From JBBRHQ01 sp963725315 (GTDB taxonomy: Bacteria; Actinomycetota; Thermoleophilia; Solirubrobacterales; 70-9): a DNA stretch of 64,000 nt. The DNA lies in NCBI GenBank assembly GCA_963725315.1, contig CAVRYA010000005.1:186001-250000 (forward strand). The letters run 5' to 3'. Positions 36,711 to 48,612 of this stretch are shown here, one piece after another. Position 1 is the stretch's first letter; every line of letters starts with the position of its first letter. The notes under the pieces are model-generated. The model was not told the DNA's origin and made no database searches. It saw only the letters and a program-made list of their open reading frames with translations. Position numbers and translations under genes: made by a program.

Positions 36711-39152
36711 TTGCCTGAGAAGAAGAGCAAGGCCGCTGCGAAGCAAGGCCCGCCCCAAGGGCGGAGGCGGCTCCTATGACGCCACCGACATCACGGTTCT
36801 CGAGGGCCTGGAGGCGGTTCGCAAGCGCCCTGGCATGTACATCGGCTCCACCGGCCCGCGCGGTCTTCATCACCTCGTCTACGAGGTCGTCGACAACTCG
36901 GTGGACGAGGCGATCGCCGGCCACTGCGACTCGGTCGAGGTCGTGCTTCACCCTGACAACAGCTGCACGGTCATCGACAACGGCCGGGGGATCCCGGTGG
37001 ACGAGCACGCCAAGGAGAAGCGCCCGGCGGCCGAGGTGGTGCTGACCACGCTTCACGCCGGCGGCAAGTTCGGCGACGGCGGCGGCTACAAGGTCTCCGG
37101 CGGGCTCCACGGCGTCGGCGTCTCGGTCGTCAACGCGCTCTCCGAGCGGCTCGCAGCTCGAGATCTCCAGGGACGGGTTCTCCTGGAGCCAGGACTACGA
37201 GCGCGGCAAGCCCGCGCCGATTTCAAGAAGGGCAGGCGACCAAGGCGACCGGGACCAGGATCACCTTCCTCCCCGACCTGGAGATCTTCGAGGAGATCGA
37301 GTTCGACTTCGCGACCCTGGCCGAGCGGCTGCGCGAGACCGCCTTCCTGACCCGCGGCCTGAAGATCGAGCTGGTCGACGAGCGCGGGCAGACCAACAGG
37401 GTCAGCTTCCAGTACGAGGGCGGCATCGAGGACTTCGTCCGCTACCTGAACGAGAACAAGGACGAGCTGCACCGCAAGGTCATCTTCTTCGAGAGCGAGG
37501 CCGAGGAGGGCCAGGTCGAGGTGGCGATGCAGTGGAACACCTCCTACCAGGAGTCGATCTTCAGCTTCGCCAACAACATCAACACCCACGAGGGCGGCAC
37601 CCATCTCTCCGGCTTCCGCTCGGCGCTGACCAGGACGCTGAACGCCTACGCCCGCAACAAGGGGCTGCTGAAGGAGAAGGACGAGAACCTCGCCGGCGAG
37701 GACGTTCGCGAGGGCCTCACGGCGGTGATCTCGGTGAAGCTGCACGATCCCCAGTTCGAGGGGCAGACGAAGACCAAGCTCGGCAACCCGCCGATCGAGG
37801 GAGTCGTAAAGGAGGCTGTCAACCGCAAGCTCGGCGAGTTCTTCGAGGAGAATCCGGGCGAGGCGAGGCAGGTGATCACCAAGGCCGTCGACGCATCGCG
37901 GGCCCGCGAGGCGGCCCGCAAGGCCCGTGACCTGACCCGCCGCAAGTCGGCGCTGGAGAACTCGACCCTGCCCGGGAAGCTCGCCGACTGCACGGTCAAG
38001 GACCCGAGCCTGGCGGAGATCTTCGTGGTCGAGGGGGACTCGGCCGGCGGCTCGGCCAAGCAGGCCCGCGACCGCTCGACCCAGGCGGTGTTGCCGCTGC
38101 GGGGGAAGATCATCAACGTCGAGAAGAGTCGCATCGACAAGGTCCTGCAGAACACCGAGATCCAGGCCCTGATCACGGCGATCGGCACCGGCGTGCACGA
38201 CGAGTTCAATCTCGAGGACGCTCGCTACCACAAGATCGTCATGGCCACCGACGCCGACGTCGACGGTGCCCACATCCGCACCCTGGTGCTCACCTTCCTC
38301 TACCGGCAGATGCAGCCGCTGATCGACGCCGGCTTCGTCTACATCGCCAAGCCGCCGCTCTACAAGGTCAAGCAGGGCAACCAGGAGACCTACCTCGAGC
38401 GGGAGTCGGAGCTCGAGGAGTTGCTGCTCCGCGACCGGCTCGAGAACTTCGAGCTGATCGACGCCAACGGCGGCTCCAAGAAGTTCACCCAGAGCCGCTG
38501 GCAGAGCTACGTGCGACGCGCCAAGGAGTACGAGGGCTGGGCGTCGTCGCTGCAGGCCGAGTTCGGCGCCGACCTGGTGCGCTTCCTCGAGGAGTCGCAG
38601 CTGCTCGACGAGGGCGTCGCCAGCATCGCCGGCGCCCGCAAGCTGCTGGCCGCGCCCAGCCCGCCTGAGGAGCCGTACGAGACCGAGCTGGTCGACGACG
38701 CCAAGGACGAGCTGGTGGTCAAGGCGATCCACCGCCGAAGCGGCCTGGCGCGGACCCACCGCCTGCCGGAGTCCCTGTTCAAGCACCACGACTACCGCCG
38801 CTTCGCCGATGTCCACGGCACCCTGCTGAAGCAGGTCGGGCGGCCGCCGTTCAGGGTGTCGCTGAAGGATCGCGAGGAGGAGGCGCTCTCCTTCGTCGAT
38901 CTGCACCGTGCGGTGATGGACCTCGCCAAGCACGGCGCGCAGCTGACCCGGTTCAAGGGCCTCGGCGAGATGAACGCCGACCAGCTGCGGGAGACGACCA
39001 TGGATCCGGCGACCAGGACCCTGCAGCGGGTGACCCTCGAGGACGCCTCGGCCGCCGACCAGATCTTCTCGATGCTGATGGGCGACAAGGTCGAGCCGCG
39101 CCGGGAGTTCATCGAGACCTACGCCAAGGAAGTGAGGAACCTCGATGTCTAG
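36711..39152 (+). CDS. gyrB: DNA gyrase subunit B with E. coli-type insertion, frameshifted
   Basis: About 812 residues from TTG 36711 (LPEKKSKAAAK) with AAGGGG upstream. GHKL ATPase: YEVVDNSVDEAIAGHCD, IDNGRGIPV, GGYKVSGGLHGVGVSVVNAL; TOPRIM: VEGDSAGGSAKQARDRSTQA and ATDADVDGAHI; tail TRFKGLGEMNADQLRETTMD. Switches near 36745, 37155, 37205 and 37230. Between KPPLYKVKQGNQ and TRFKGLGEMN there are about 185 residues, against a short spacer in typical Gram-positive GyrB; E. coli GyrB has a similar-sized insert at this place. Introduces negative supercoils with GyrA. Confidence 0.95.
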
Positions 39153-41697
39153 GCATCGGGCATCGCACACCGAGCGATCGGGTCGCCTGCTGATGGCGCT
39201 GGAGGCGCTCACCGGCCGCATCGAGGAGCGCGAGCTCGAGAAGGAGATGCGCAGCTCCTACATCGATTACGCGATGAGCGTGATCGTCGGGCGGGCGCTG
39301 CCGGACGTCCGCGACGGGCTGAAGCCGGTCCACCGCCGGGTGCTATACGCGATGCACGACCTCGGGTTGCAGCCCACCCGCCCGTACCGGAAGTGCGCCT
39401 TCATCGTCGGCGAGGTGATGGGCAAGTACCACCCCCACGGCGACTCGGCGATCTACGACACCCTGGTGCGGATGGCGCAGGAGTTCTCACTGCGCTACCC
39501 GCTGATCGACGGACAGGGGAACTTCGGCTCGATCGACGACGACCCGGCGGCGGCGATGCGCTACACCGAGGCGCGCCTCGGCCGTCTCGCGACGGAGATG
39601 CTGCGCGACATCGACGCCGACACCGTCGACTTCGGGCCCAACTACGACGAGTCGCAGCGCGAGCCCTCGATCCTCCCGTCGCGGTTCCCCAACCTGCTGG
39701 TCAACGGCGCCTCCGGAATCGCGGTCGGGATGGCTACCAACATCCCGCCGCACAACCTGCGCGAGACGGTCGACGCGGTTACCGCCTTCATCGACGACTC
39801 CGGGATCGACCTCGCCGGGCTGATGGAGCACGTCAAGGCACCCGACTTCCCGGGCGGCGGGATCCTCGACCCCGCCGGGGTCCGCGACGCCTACGAGATC
39901 GGGCCGGGGCAGCCTCAGGGTCCGGGCCCGCGCCCACATCGAGCCGCTCAAGGGCGGCAAGGAGGCGGTGATCGTCACCGAGCTCGCCGTTCATGGTCAA
40001 GAAGGGCGGCGACTCCGGCCTGATCACGAAGATCGCCGATCTGGTGCGCGAGAAGAAGCTCGAGGGGATCTCCGACCTGCGCGACGAGTCCGATCGCTCC
40101 GGGATGCGGGTCGTGATCGAGCTGAAGCGGGGTGCCGTCCCCAACGTCGTGCTCACCAACCTCTACAAGCGGACCTCGATGCAGACCAGCTTCGGGGTCA
40201 ACATGGTCGCCCTGGTCGACGGGGTCCCGAAGACGCTCGGCCTGCGCGAGCTGATCCGGCTACTACGTCGATCACCAGCGCGAGGTCGTCACCCGCCGCA
40301 CCCAGTACGAGCTGCGCCGCGCCGAGGCCCGCGCCCACATCCTCGAGGGGCTGCTCGTCGCGCTCGACAACCTCGACGCGGTGATCAAGCTGATCCGCTC
40401 CTCGCCGGACCCCGACGCCGCCCGGGCGGGGCTGATCGAGGAGTTCGAGCTCTCCCGCGAGCAGGCTCAGGCGATCCTCGACATGCGCCTTGCAGCGGCT
40501 CACGGCGCTCGAGTCCGACAAGGTCCGCGCTGAGCACGCCGACCTGATCGAGCGGATCGGCGAGCTGCGGGCGATCCTCGGCGACGAGTCGCGGATCTTC
40601 GGGATCGTCAAGGAGGAGCTGGTCGAGCTCATCGGCTCCTACGGCGACGAGCGCCGCACCGAGCTTCAGCACTTCGGCGGCGACATCGACGTCGAGGACA
40701 TGATCGCCGAACAGCAGATGGTGATCTCGCTGACGGCCTCGGGCTACGTCAAACGGCTGCCGCTCGCGACCTATCGCCAGCAGCACCGCGGCGGCATCGG
40801 GGTGATGGGGATGAACATGAAGGAGGACGACTACATCCAGCACCTCCACATCTGCTCGACGCACGACTTCCTGCTGTTCTTCACCAATCGCGGCAAGGTC
40901 TACCGGCTGAAGGTCTACGAGCTGCCGGAGGGCTCACGCACGGCGAAGGGCAGCGCCCTGGTCAATCTGCTGCCGCTGCGCGACGGCGAGAAGGTGATGG
41001 CGGTGATCCCGACGCGGGACTTCAAGGAGAACGAGTACCTGGTGTTCGCCACCGCCAAGGGGCAGATCAAGAAGACCGAGTTCCTCGCCTACAACACGCC
41101 GATCAAGGCAGACGGGATCATCGCGATCAAGGTCCGCGACGGCGACGAGCTCGTCCAGGTCCGCCTCACCTCGGGCCAGGACGACATCCTCATGGTCTCC
41201 CATTCCGGTCACGCCTCTCGCTTCGCCGAGAAGCTGGTGCGCCCGATGGGGCGCTCGACCAGCGGGATCAAGGGCATGAACGTCTCCGCCAGGGGAAACC
41301 GGGTGCTGGCGATGGACATCGCCCGCGACGACACCGAGCTCTTCGTCGTCACCGAGAACGGCTACGGCAAGCGCACCCCGGTCTCCGAGTACCCGGTCAA
41401 GGGCCGCGGCACCAAGGGAGTGCTGACGGCGAAGCTGACCGAGAAGAAGGGCGGCCTGGCCGGCGCGCTGATCGTCCGCGAGCATCAGGAGCTGCTGTTC
41501 ATCTCCCAGAACGGGATGGTGCAGCGGACCTCGGTCAGCGGCATCTCGCGGATGGGCCGGCCCACCCAGGGGGTCAAGGTGATGAACATCAAGGAGGACG
41601 ACCGGGTCAGCGCCGTGGCGCTGGTGGTCGAGTCGGAGGCCCCTTCCTCCGGCAACGGCGCGACGCCGGACGACGAGGCGCCGCCCCCGCCGACTGA
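39145..41697 (+). CDS. gyrA: DNA gyrase subunit A, frameshifted
   Basis: About 850 residues. ATG 39145 overlaps the gyrB stop. Breakage-reunion domain: YIDYAMSVIVGRALPDVRDG, GKYHPHGDSAIYDTLVRMAQ, catalytic Tyr in AAAMRYTEARLG; the QRDR serine (GDSA) is wild-type. C-terminal beta-pinwheel with FFTNRGKVYRLKVYELPEGS and GYGKRTPVSEYP; the GyrA box reads MGRSTSGIKGM. Switches near 39905, 39990, 40262 and 40490. The end is uncertain: an extra C near 41688 would give the TGA at 41695-41697. Confidence 0.95.
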
Positions 41698-41725
41698 GGA
41701 GTGTGCTTCAATCGGATCACCAGAG

Positions 41726-41739
41726 AAAGGAGGTGGTCC
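41726..41739 (+). promoter_or_regulatory. Extended Shine-Dalgarno sequence
   Basis: AAAGGAGGTGGTCC pairs with the 3' end of 16S rRNA (ending ...GGATCACCTCCTTT) over almost all of 14 nt, far beyond a normal site. TTG at 41743 and ATG at 41754 follow. Confidence 0.55.
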
Positions 41740-41753
41740 TAAGTTGATTCGAC

Positions 41754-41789
41754 ATGCTTGCGGGGACTCTGGAGGTGCAGGGCCGCTAG
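41754..41789 (+). CDS. Possible 11-residue leader peptide
   Basis: ATG to TAG encodes MLAGTLEVQGR. It sits 14 nt after the extended Shine-Dalgarno, and its stop overlaps an AGGAGG that precedes GTG 41796, which opens a 76-codon frame of no clear coding character running past a hairpin. Could be a leader ORF, part of a structured RNA, or chance. Confidence 0.3.
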   Translation: MLAGTLEVQGR

Positions 41790-41898
41790 GAGGCCGTGCG
41801 TGCCGCCCGGCGGAATCTCACCCGGGCACCGGCGAGCGAGGGACCGGATCTTGTCCCTACCGGTTGCCAACCCCTCGCCTCGCTTCCCGACGCACCTG

Positions 41899-41924
41899 CG
41901 AGGGCCGCCTTCGGGCGGCCCTCG
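41899..41924. terminator. Bidirectional terminator hairpin with TTCG loop
   Basis: CGAGGGCCGCC, loop TTCG, GGCGGCCCTCG: an 11-bp perfect stem with a stable tetraloop, followed by a T-containing stretch (TCGTTCTCAT). It lies between the convergent gyrA and secreted-protein genes. Confidence 0.75.
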
Positions 41925-41930
41925 TCGTTC

Positions 41931-42499
41931 TCATCCGAGGTTGCCGAGGCGGAAGCGTTCGATCAAGGTCACCCGGTGCCCGTCGCGCTGTTGAAGGTGT
42001 CGAAATCCATCTCGACCTTTCCGTGACGAATGTGGAAACCGGTCGAGTCCCTTCGAAGGCGGGGGAAGGCGCGCCGCAGCCGCCGGGAGGTCGAGCCCAA
42101 GCCGATCCCGTGCCGGGTCCTGATCCGCATCAGCGGGCCCTTGTAGACGGGAACGACCGCCCAGCCTCATCCCGACCGCGATCGTCACCGTGTAGACGCG
42201 GCCTGAGGGATCGAGCCCTCGGCCGCGTAGTAGGCGACCCCGCGGCCCCTGTCGCGATCGTTGCCATAGGTGCAAACGGTGTATGCCCGAGGTCGCGAAA
42301 GCGGCAGTCCCGCGGCCACTGCCCCAGGCGTTTCGCGCCGCGTCCAGGCGCTCCCCGATCCGGATTCCGGCGATCCTTCCGGGCACCCGGATCGCGGGGT
42401 CTGCGGGTTCGGGTAGCTGAAGGTGTCGGCGACTGCGGGGACGGCGAGGCAGGTCAGGCCCGCCAGGAAGACGAGCAATGACCGTCTGGCGACCCTCAC
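41931..42499 (-). CDS. Secreted protein of unknown function, frameshifted
   Basis: About 189 residues. GTG 42499 overlaps the HNH gene stop (GTGA). Signal peptide: VRVARRSLLVFLAGLTCLAV then PAVADTFSYPNP, with cleavage likely after AVA. The mature part, joined across switches near 42390, 42300, 42220, 42140 and 42000, includes AIRVPGRIAGIRIGERLDAA, HTVCTYGNDRDRGRGVAYYA, VYTVTIAVGMRLGGRSRLQG and the end RVTLIERFRLGNLG. No domain recognised. Confidence 0.6.
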
Positions 42500-43097
42500 G
42501 CCACGGCCGGCAGGTATTGCGCGCCATGCCGTCGGGATGCTCGGGCTGGCGATCCGGATGAAGACAGTCGGGCCCGGGGGCCGAGGGTCGGCTTGCCGGG
42601 TGCATCTGGATCTCCCGCGGCAGGCGGTTTCCCTTGCGCCGGTTGCATGATGCGCAGGAGGCGACGATGTTCTCCCAGACCGACTTGCCGCCGCGGCTGC
42701 GGGGGATCACGTGATCGACGGTCAGCCCGGGCTTGCGCGAGCCGCAGTACTGGCAGGTCCAGGAGTCGCGGGCCAGCACCGCCTTGCGGGTGATCTTGCG
42801 GCGGTGGGCGTCGCGGGGGATGCGGACGAAGCTGATCAGGCGGATCACGATCGGCCGCTCGAGGGTCAGGCGCTCCGAGCGCAGCGCCCGCTTGCCGTGT
42901 TCGAGCACCTCGGCCTTCTCCTTCAGCACCAGGACGGCGGCGCGGCGGACGGTGCAGACGTTGATCGGCTCGTAGGTCGCGTTGAGGACGAGCACCCGCG
43001 CGCTGGACCGGAGCCCTGCCCCCGCGGTCGCGTCGGCTGTCGAGGGACCTGACTTCGCGGCCCTCGCTCCTGCGGTCGAGGCGCGACGCTTAGCCAT
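42496..43097 (-). CDS. HNH endonuclease, 3' frameshifts
   Basis: About 200 residues from ATG 43097. Conserved middle: VLVLNATYEPINVCTVRRAA, FVRIPRDAHRRKITRKAVLA, then the HNH fold CQYCG, LTVDHVIPRSRGGKSVWENI and CASCNRRKGNR with two CxxC zinc pairs. After switches near 42575 and 42525 the end reads VFIRIASPSIPTAWR, QYLPAVA, TGA. ATG 43124 is an alternative start overlapping pheA. This type of stand-alone HNH protein is common in actinobacteria with no known target. Confidence 0.85.
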
Positions 43098-43110
43098 ATC
43101 GGGGGCGATT

Positions 43111-43965
43111 CTAGAGGGTGGCACGCACGGGATAGGAGCCGAGCACGCGCACGGACTCCGCCTTGCCGCGCAGCCCCTCGACCGCCTCGGTGATCGCCTC
43201 CTCCGAGATCGCCCCCTCGATGTCGAGAAAGAACATGTAGCGCCCCAGCCCGCCCCGGCGCAGCGGCCTCGACTCGATCCGGGTCAGGTTGATCGCTCGG
43301 CCCGAGAACTCCAGCAGCGCGTCGACCAGCGCCCCGGGATGGTCCTCGCCGAGCTCGGAGAAGACCAGGCTGGTCTTCCAATCGCCCTCGCCGCTGGCGT
43401 CGGTCCCCGCCGGCGCGAGCCAGACGAAGCGGGTGACGTTGTCCTTCTCGTCGGCGACGTTCTCCCGGAGGACGACGCAGCCGTAGAGCTCGGCGGCCGA
43501 GGCCGCCGCGAGCGCCGCCCAGGGCCGCTCCGAGCCGGCGATCGACGCACCGCCTCGGCCGTGCTGTCGACCGCTCGCGCCTCGGCGCCGCGACAGCTCG
43601 CTCGCGCAGGAAGCGAGCGCACTGGGCGAGCGCCTGCGGATGGGAGAGGACGACCTCGATCTGATCGAGCGGGAAGCGGCCGGCGAGCAGATCAGGCTGG
43701 AGCTGACCGGGTAGTCGTACTCGCCGACGATCGTCACGCCGTGCGCATCCAGGGCGAGGGCGTCGAGCGTCGAGCGCACCGAGCCCTCGATCGAGTTCTC
43801 GAATGGGACCAGGGCCCGGTCGGCGTCGCCGTCCTGGACCGCCAAGATCGCCTCGTGGACGGTCGCGGTGCGCAGCGGCTCGAACTCGCGGTCGCCGCCG
43901 AGCGCGGCGCTCAGCGCGTCCTCGGTGAAGGTCCCCGCCGGGCCCAGGTAGGCGATCCGCCTCAT
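43111..43965 (-). CDS. pheA: Prephenate dehydratase, compensating frameshifts
   Basis: About 284 residues. RIAYLGPAGTFTEDALSAAL and ALVPFENSIEGSVRSTLDAL open the catalytic domain; the catalytic TRF is in NVTRFVWLAP; the ACT domain has KTSLVFSELGEDHPGALVDA and ESRPLRRGGLGRYMFFLDIE for Phe feedback. Between about 43,540 and 43,710 the frame is wrong and then returns. Converts prephenate to phenylpyruvate. ATG 43965 overlaps the stop of the DUF4446 gene (ATGA). Confidence 0.92.
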   Translation of the reverse strand: MRRIAYLGPAGTFTEDALSAALGGDREFEPLRTATVHEAILAVQDGDADRALVPFENSIEGSVRSTLDALALDAHGVTIVGEYDYPVSSSLICSPAASRSIRSRSSSPIRRRSPSALASCASELSRRRGASGRQHGRGGASIAGSERPWAALAAASAAELYGCVVLRENVADEKDNVTRFVWLAPAGTDASGEGDWKTSLVFSELGEDHPGALVDALLEFSGRAINLTRIESRPLRRGGLGRYMFFLDIEGAISEEAITEAVEGLRGKAESVRVLGSYPVRATL

Positions 43966-44488
43966 CGACCGAGCTCGGGCTCCTCGCCCCGGGGGCGCAA
44001 GGCGGAGCTCAGCGCTTCCTGCTCCTCGGGGGAGAGCTCGAGCTCGGAGCTGCCGTCGATGATCCTCTTCGCGTAGAGGCGCGCCTGTTCGCGGTGCAGG
44101 ATCGAGGAGAGGACGACGCCGTCACGATGTGAGTCGAGCAGGGCGACCGAGCTCGACTGCCGCCCGCTCATCTCGCCCATCGCGTCGTAGCGGACCACGC
44201 CGACGTGGCTGATCGCCCCACGCAGCTCCGCGGCGAGCTCGGCGTCGCGGGCGTCGAGTCGACTGACCGCCTGCTGGAGCGCCTGCGGCCGAGCTCGCCG
44301 AGACCGCGGTCGAGCTCGGCGCCGTGATCGACCAGGTCGCGCTCGCCGGATTCGCCGAGGACAAGACCCGCTGCGCCTCGCGCAGCGCCGCAGCGCCGCG
44401 CCAGGCCGAGGCAAGAGCCGAGCGCAAGGAGTGCCAGAACGGCTGCGCCGAGCGCGACGATTCCCGTCGCTGTGGTCAGCTCCTTCAC
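43962..44488 (-). CDS. DUF4446 family membrane protein, frameshifted
   Basis: About 175 residues from ATG 44488. One N-terminal helix (ATGIVALGAAVLALLALGSC), then a helical region and the family core GAISHVGVVRYDAMGEMSGR and SSSVALLDSHRDGVVLSSIL, followed by REQARLYAKRIIDGSSELEL. Switches near 44420, 44390 and 44290. Function unknown. Confidence 0.75.
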
Positions 44489-44494
44489 GCAGGG

Positions 44495-45578
44495 CTAGCT
44501 GAAGTTGACCGTGTAGGAGGCCTTGTTGTTGTCGGTCACCTGTTCGCCGGGAACCGCGTCGACCTCGACGTCGAGCGTCACCTGTCCCTTCGGAGTCGAG
44601 GGCAGCTGGACGGTCACGGTCTGCGTCTCGCCGGGACCGATCGAGCTGATCTCCTCGGTGGTCGCGGTGCCCCCGTCCACCGCGACCCCGACGGTCACGC
44701 CGCTCTCGTTCGAGTTGCCCTGGTTCTGCACCTGCACGTCGACCGCAGGCGGGCCGCTGGTGCTCACGGTCGCCGTGGTGCCCTCGGTGAGGGCGACCCC
44801 GTTGATGCTGGTGCTGAGCAGGCCGGTGCCGTGCAGGCCCGGCGTGGCCGCCGCCGAGGCGCCTGTCACGTTGCCGAGCGAGCTGTTGATCGTGCTCGGG
44901 TCGAGCCATTTGGTGTCGCCATTCGGGATGAACTCGCTCGCGGGGACGTCGGAGCCCGCGATCCCCTGGTCGGCGAGGACGCCGTTGATCTGGGGGGCGA
45001 CGACCTGTGAGTAGAGCACGTCGCTGGCCAGCAGGGTCCGCATCTGATTGGCGATGCTCGCCATCGCCCGCTCGCGCCCGGCGTCGCCCAGCGCGGTGCT
45101 CATCTTGTCGGCGATCTTGCCGAAGGCGGCAGCCCGCAGCTCGTAGACGAGCTCGAGGCCGTCCTGGGCGCCGCTCATGTCGCCCGGCGGGCTGAGGTCC
45201 TCGAACCCGCGTCAGGTAGCCGTCCATGGCGCTGCGGTCGGCGTTCGTCTCGGTGACGAAATCGGTCACCGAGGCGCTCCCGGGGTCCTCGAGCCGTGCG
45301 AAGAAGCGCTTGCTGGTCTGCGCGGTCTCGTCGACGATCTGGGAGACGTTGCGGGAGTAGTCCGTGAGGGCGCGATCGTGGCGGGCGTCGAGGCAGCCGC
45401 GGATCCCGAGCACCAGGAGGATGACGACGATCAGGGCCCCGCCGAGCGCGATGCCCGCGCCTCGCCATCACCTGTTGGCGCCGCGGCCGGCGCGCGGCCG
45501 CCGCTCGCGCGGGGCCCGCCGCGGCAGGGCCTGCTCGCTGGTCGGTGACGCTGAGGGTTCCTCGTCGAACGGATCCAA
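44495..45578 (-). CDS. Membrane-anchored protein with CARDB-like C-terminal domain, frameshifted
   Basis: About 360 residues. TTG 45578 lies 9 nt after GGAGG. Polar N-terminus (DPFDEEPSASPTSEQALPRR), one helix (GIALGGALIVVILLVLGIRG), a helical region (ALTDYSRNVSQIVDETAQTS; YELRAAAFGKIADKMSTALG) and a C-terminal Ig-like domain of CARDB type (AVDVQVQNQGNSNESGVTVG; VTLDVEVDAVPGEQVTDNNK). Switches near 45465 and 45205. Exported domain outside the cell; partner unknown. Confidence 0.7.
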
Positions 45579-45715
45579 AAGGGGGTGCCTCCGGTGCGCT
45601 GCTCGGCGGCAAGTATGAACGCTGCGGGGGCAGCGCGCGTCAGGAGCCGCTGCCCGACGGTGCCATTCTTGCGCGCCCGGGCAGGCCTGCGCCGCCCGGC
45701 GTCGAAGCCGAAGCA

Positions 45716-47300
<1,585 letters not shown>

Positions 47301-47356
47301 GATTTCTGCCGCTGACTCAGGCCCCGGGGGCCTGCCCTCGGCCAAGCCAAGGAGCC

Positions 47357-48133
47357 GTGCCATCAGCGTTCTGCGCAATCTCGAAGCCCGGATCGAAGGC
47401 CTCGTCGAAGGGGTGTTCAGCCGTGCCTTCAGCTCCGAGGTGCAGCCGGTCGAGCTGGCGCGGAAGCTCGCCAAGGAGATGGACGCGCACAAGACAGCCT
47501 CGGTCTCGCGGGTCTACGTTCCCAACGAGTACATCGTCCACCTCTCGCGCCAGGACAGGGGCAAGCTGGAGGGCTATGAGCGCTCGCTCGAGCAGGAGCT
47601 GTCCGGCTACCTGCTCGAGCACGCGCGGCGCCGCGAGCTACGACCTGCTGACCCGGCCGGCAGTCACCTTCAAGACCGACGAGCGCCTGCGGCTCGGCGA
47701 GTTCGGGATCCAGACGCGGCTGGTCAAGCCGCCGGCCCGCGAGGGCGAGAGCCCGAAGCAGGGCGAGGAGGGCACACACGATGGTCTACTCGGCGGTCAG
47801 GGAGCGCGAGGCCGAGTCACCGAAGCGCCAGCGCCCCCGGCACGGCGACCGACCCGGGCGATCGTGGCCCTCGACGACCGCCGCTACGTCCTCGACGGGC
47901 CGAAGGCGACGATCGGCCGCTCGAAGGACACCGATTGCGTCCTGCGCGACCCGAACGTGTCGCGCCGCCACGCCGAGCTGCGGCGCGCCGACACCGGTGA
48001 CTGGCAGATAGTCGATCTTGGCTCCACCAACGGGATCAAGGTCAACGGCCGGCGGGTCTCCTCGTCCCGGCTGCGGCCGGGAGACGAGGTCACCATCGGC
48101 ACGACGACCTTTCTCTTCGACCTAGAGCAATGA
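47357..48133 (+). CDS. fhaA: FhaA-like protein (DUF3662 and FHA domains), one or two frameshifts
   Basis: About 255 residues. N-terminal DUF3662: SVLRNLEARIEGLVEGVFSR, VQPVELARKLAKEMDAHKTA, VPNEYIVHLSRQDRGKLEGY; after a switch near 47630, GYDLLTRPAVTFKTDERLRL; linker; C-terminal FHA: GPKATIGRSKDTDCVLRDPN, VSRRHAEL, GSTNGIKVNGRRV. The start is unclear: GTG 47357 is out of frame with the first conserved residues, and the in-frame codon 7 nt after AAGGAG is ATC. Binds phosphothreonine of kinases or wall proteins. Confidence 0.85.
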   Translation: MPSAFCAISKPGSKASSKGCSAVPSAPRCSRSSWRGSSPRRWTRTRQPRSRGSTFPTSTSSTSRARTGASWRAMSARSSRSCPATCSSTRGAASYDLLTRPAVTFKTDERLRLGEFGIQTRLVKPPAREGESPKQGEEGTHDGLLGGQGARGRVTEAPAPPARRPTRAIVALDDRRYVLDGPKATIGRSKDTDCVLRDPNVSRRHAELRRADTGDWQIVDLGSTNGIKVNGRRVSSSRLRPGDEVTIGTTTFLFDLEQ

Positions 48134-48137
48134 GTCG

Positions 48138-48608
48138 GTGGACTACGAGCCGATATCAGTAGCCCTCAAGTTCGGCTTCCTGGCGCTGCTCTACCTGTTC
48201 CTCCTCTGGATCGCCAGAAGCGCGCTCAAGGACCTGCGGCGGACCGTCTCCCCGGCCCCCGACGCCACCGGGTACCACAACCTCCCCGCCGCCGAGGACA
48301 GCGGCCCCGGCGAGGACGCCTGGCTGGTCGCGGAGCGCGGCGGCGGGCTCTCCTCCGGGGAGCGGTTCGACCTCTTCGGAGGGCTCTCGATCGGCCGGTC
48401 GGCCGACGCGGACGTCCGCATCGAGGACCGCTACGCCTCCGGCCTGCACGCCAGGATCTACATGCGCGCCGGCCGCTACTACGTCGAGGACATGAACTCC
48501 ACCAACGGGACGCTGCTGAACGACGCCTCGCTGAGCGGGGAGGCGGAGCTGGTCCCCGGTGACCTGGTGAGAATCGGTGACACCGAGTTCCGCTTTGAGC
48601 TGGAGTGA
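48138..48608 (+). CDS. fhaB: FhaB/FipA-like FHA domain protein
   Basis: 156 residues, intact, GTG start. N-terminal helix LKFGFLALLYLFLLWIARSA and a C-terminal FHA domain: GGLSIGRSADADVRIEDRYA, SGLHARIY, MNSTNGTLLNDASL. The membrane-anchored short FHA protein next to fhaA and pstP is the standard actinobacterial arrangement. Confidence 0.93.
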   Translation: MDYEPISVALKFGFLALLYLFLLWIARSALKDLRRTVSPAPDATGYHNLPAAEDSGPGEDAWLVAERGGGLSSGERFDLFGGLSIGRSADADVRIEDRYASGLHARIYMRAGRYYVEDMNSTNGTLLNDASLSGEAELVPGDLVRIGDTEFRFELE

Positions 48609-48612
48609 GCCG

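Noticed and set aside
37086..39221. 711-codon reverse-strand open frame opposite gyrB
   Set aside because: It is the mirror of GC-rich codons in gyrB; composition is Leu/Val/Asp/Gly-rich and shows no motif, while the forward strand is clearly gyrB.
41726..41739. Remnant of a reversed 16S rRNA 3' end
   Set aside because: Only 14 nt resemble the complement of the 16S end; the next bases do not match rRNA.
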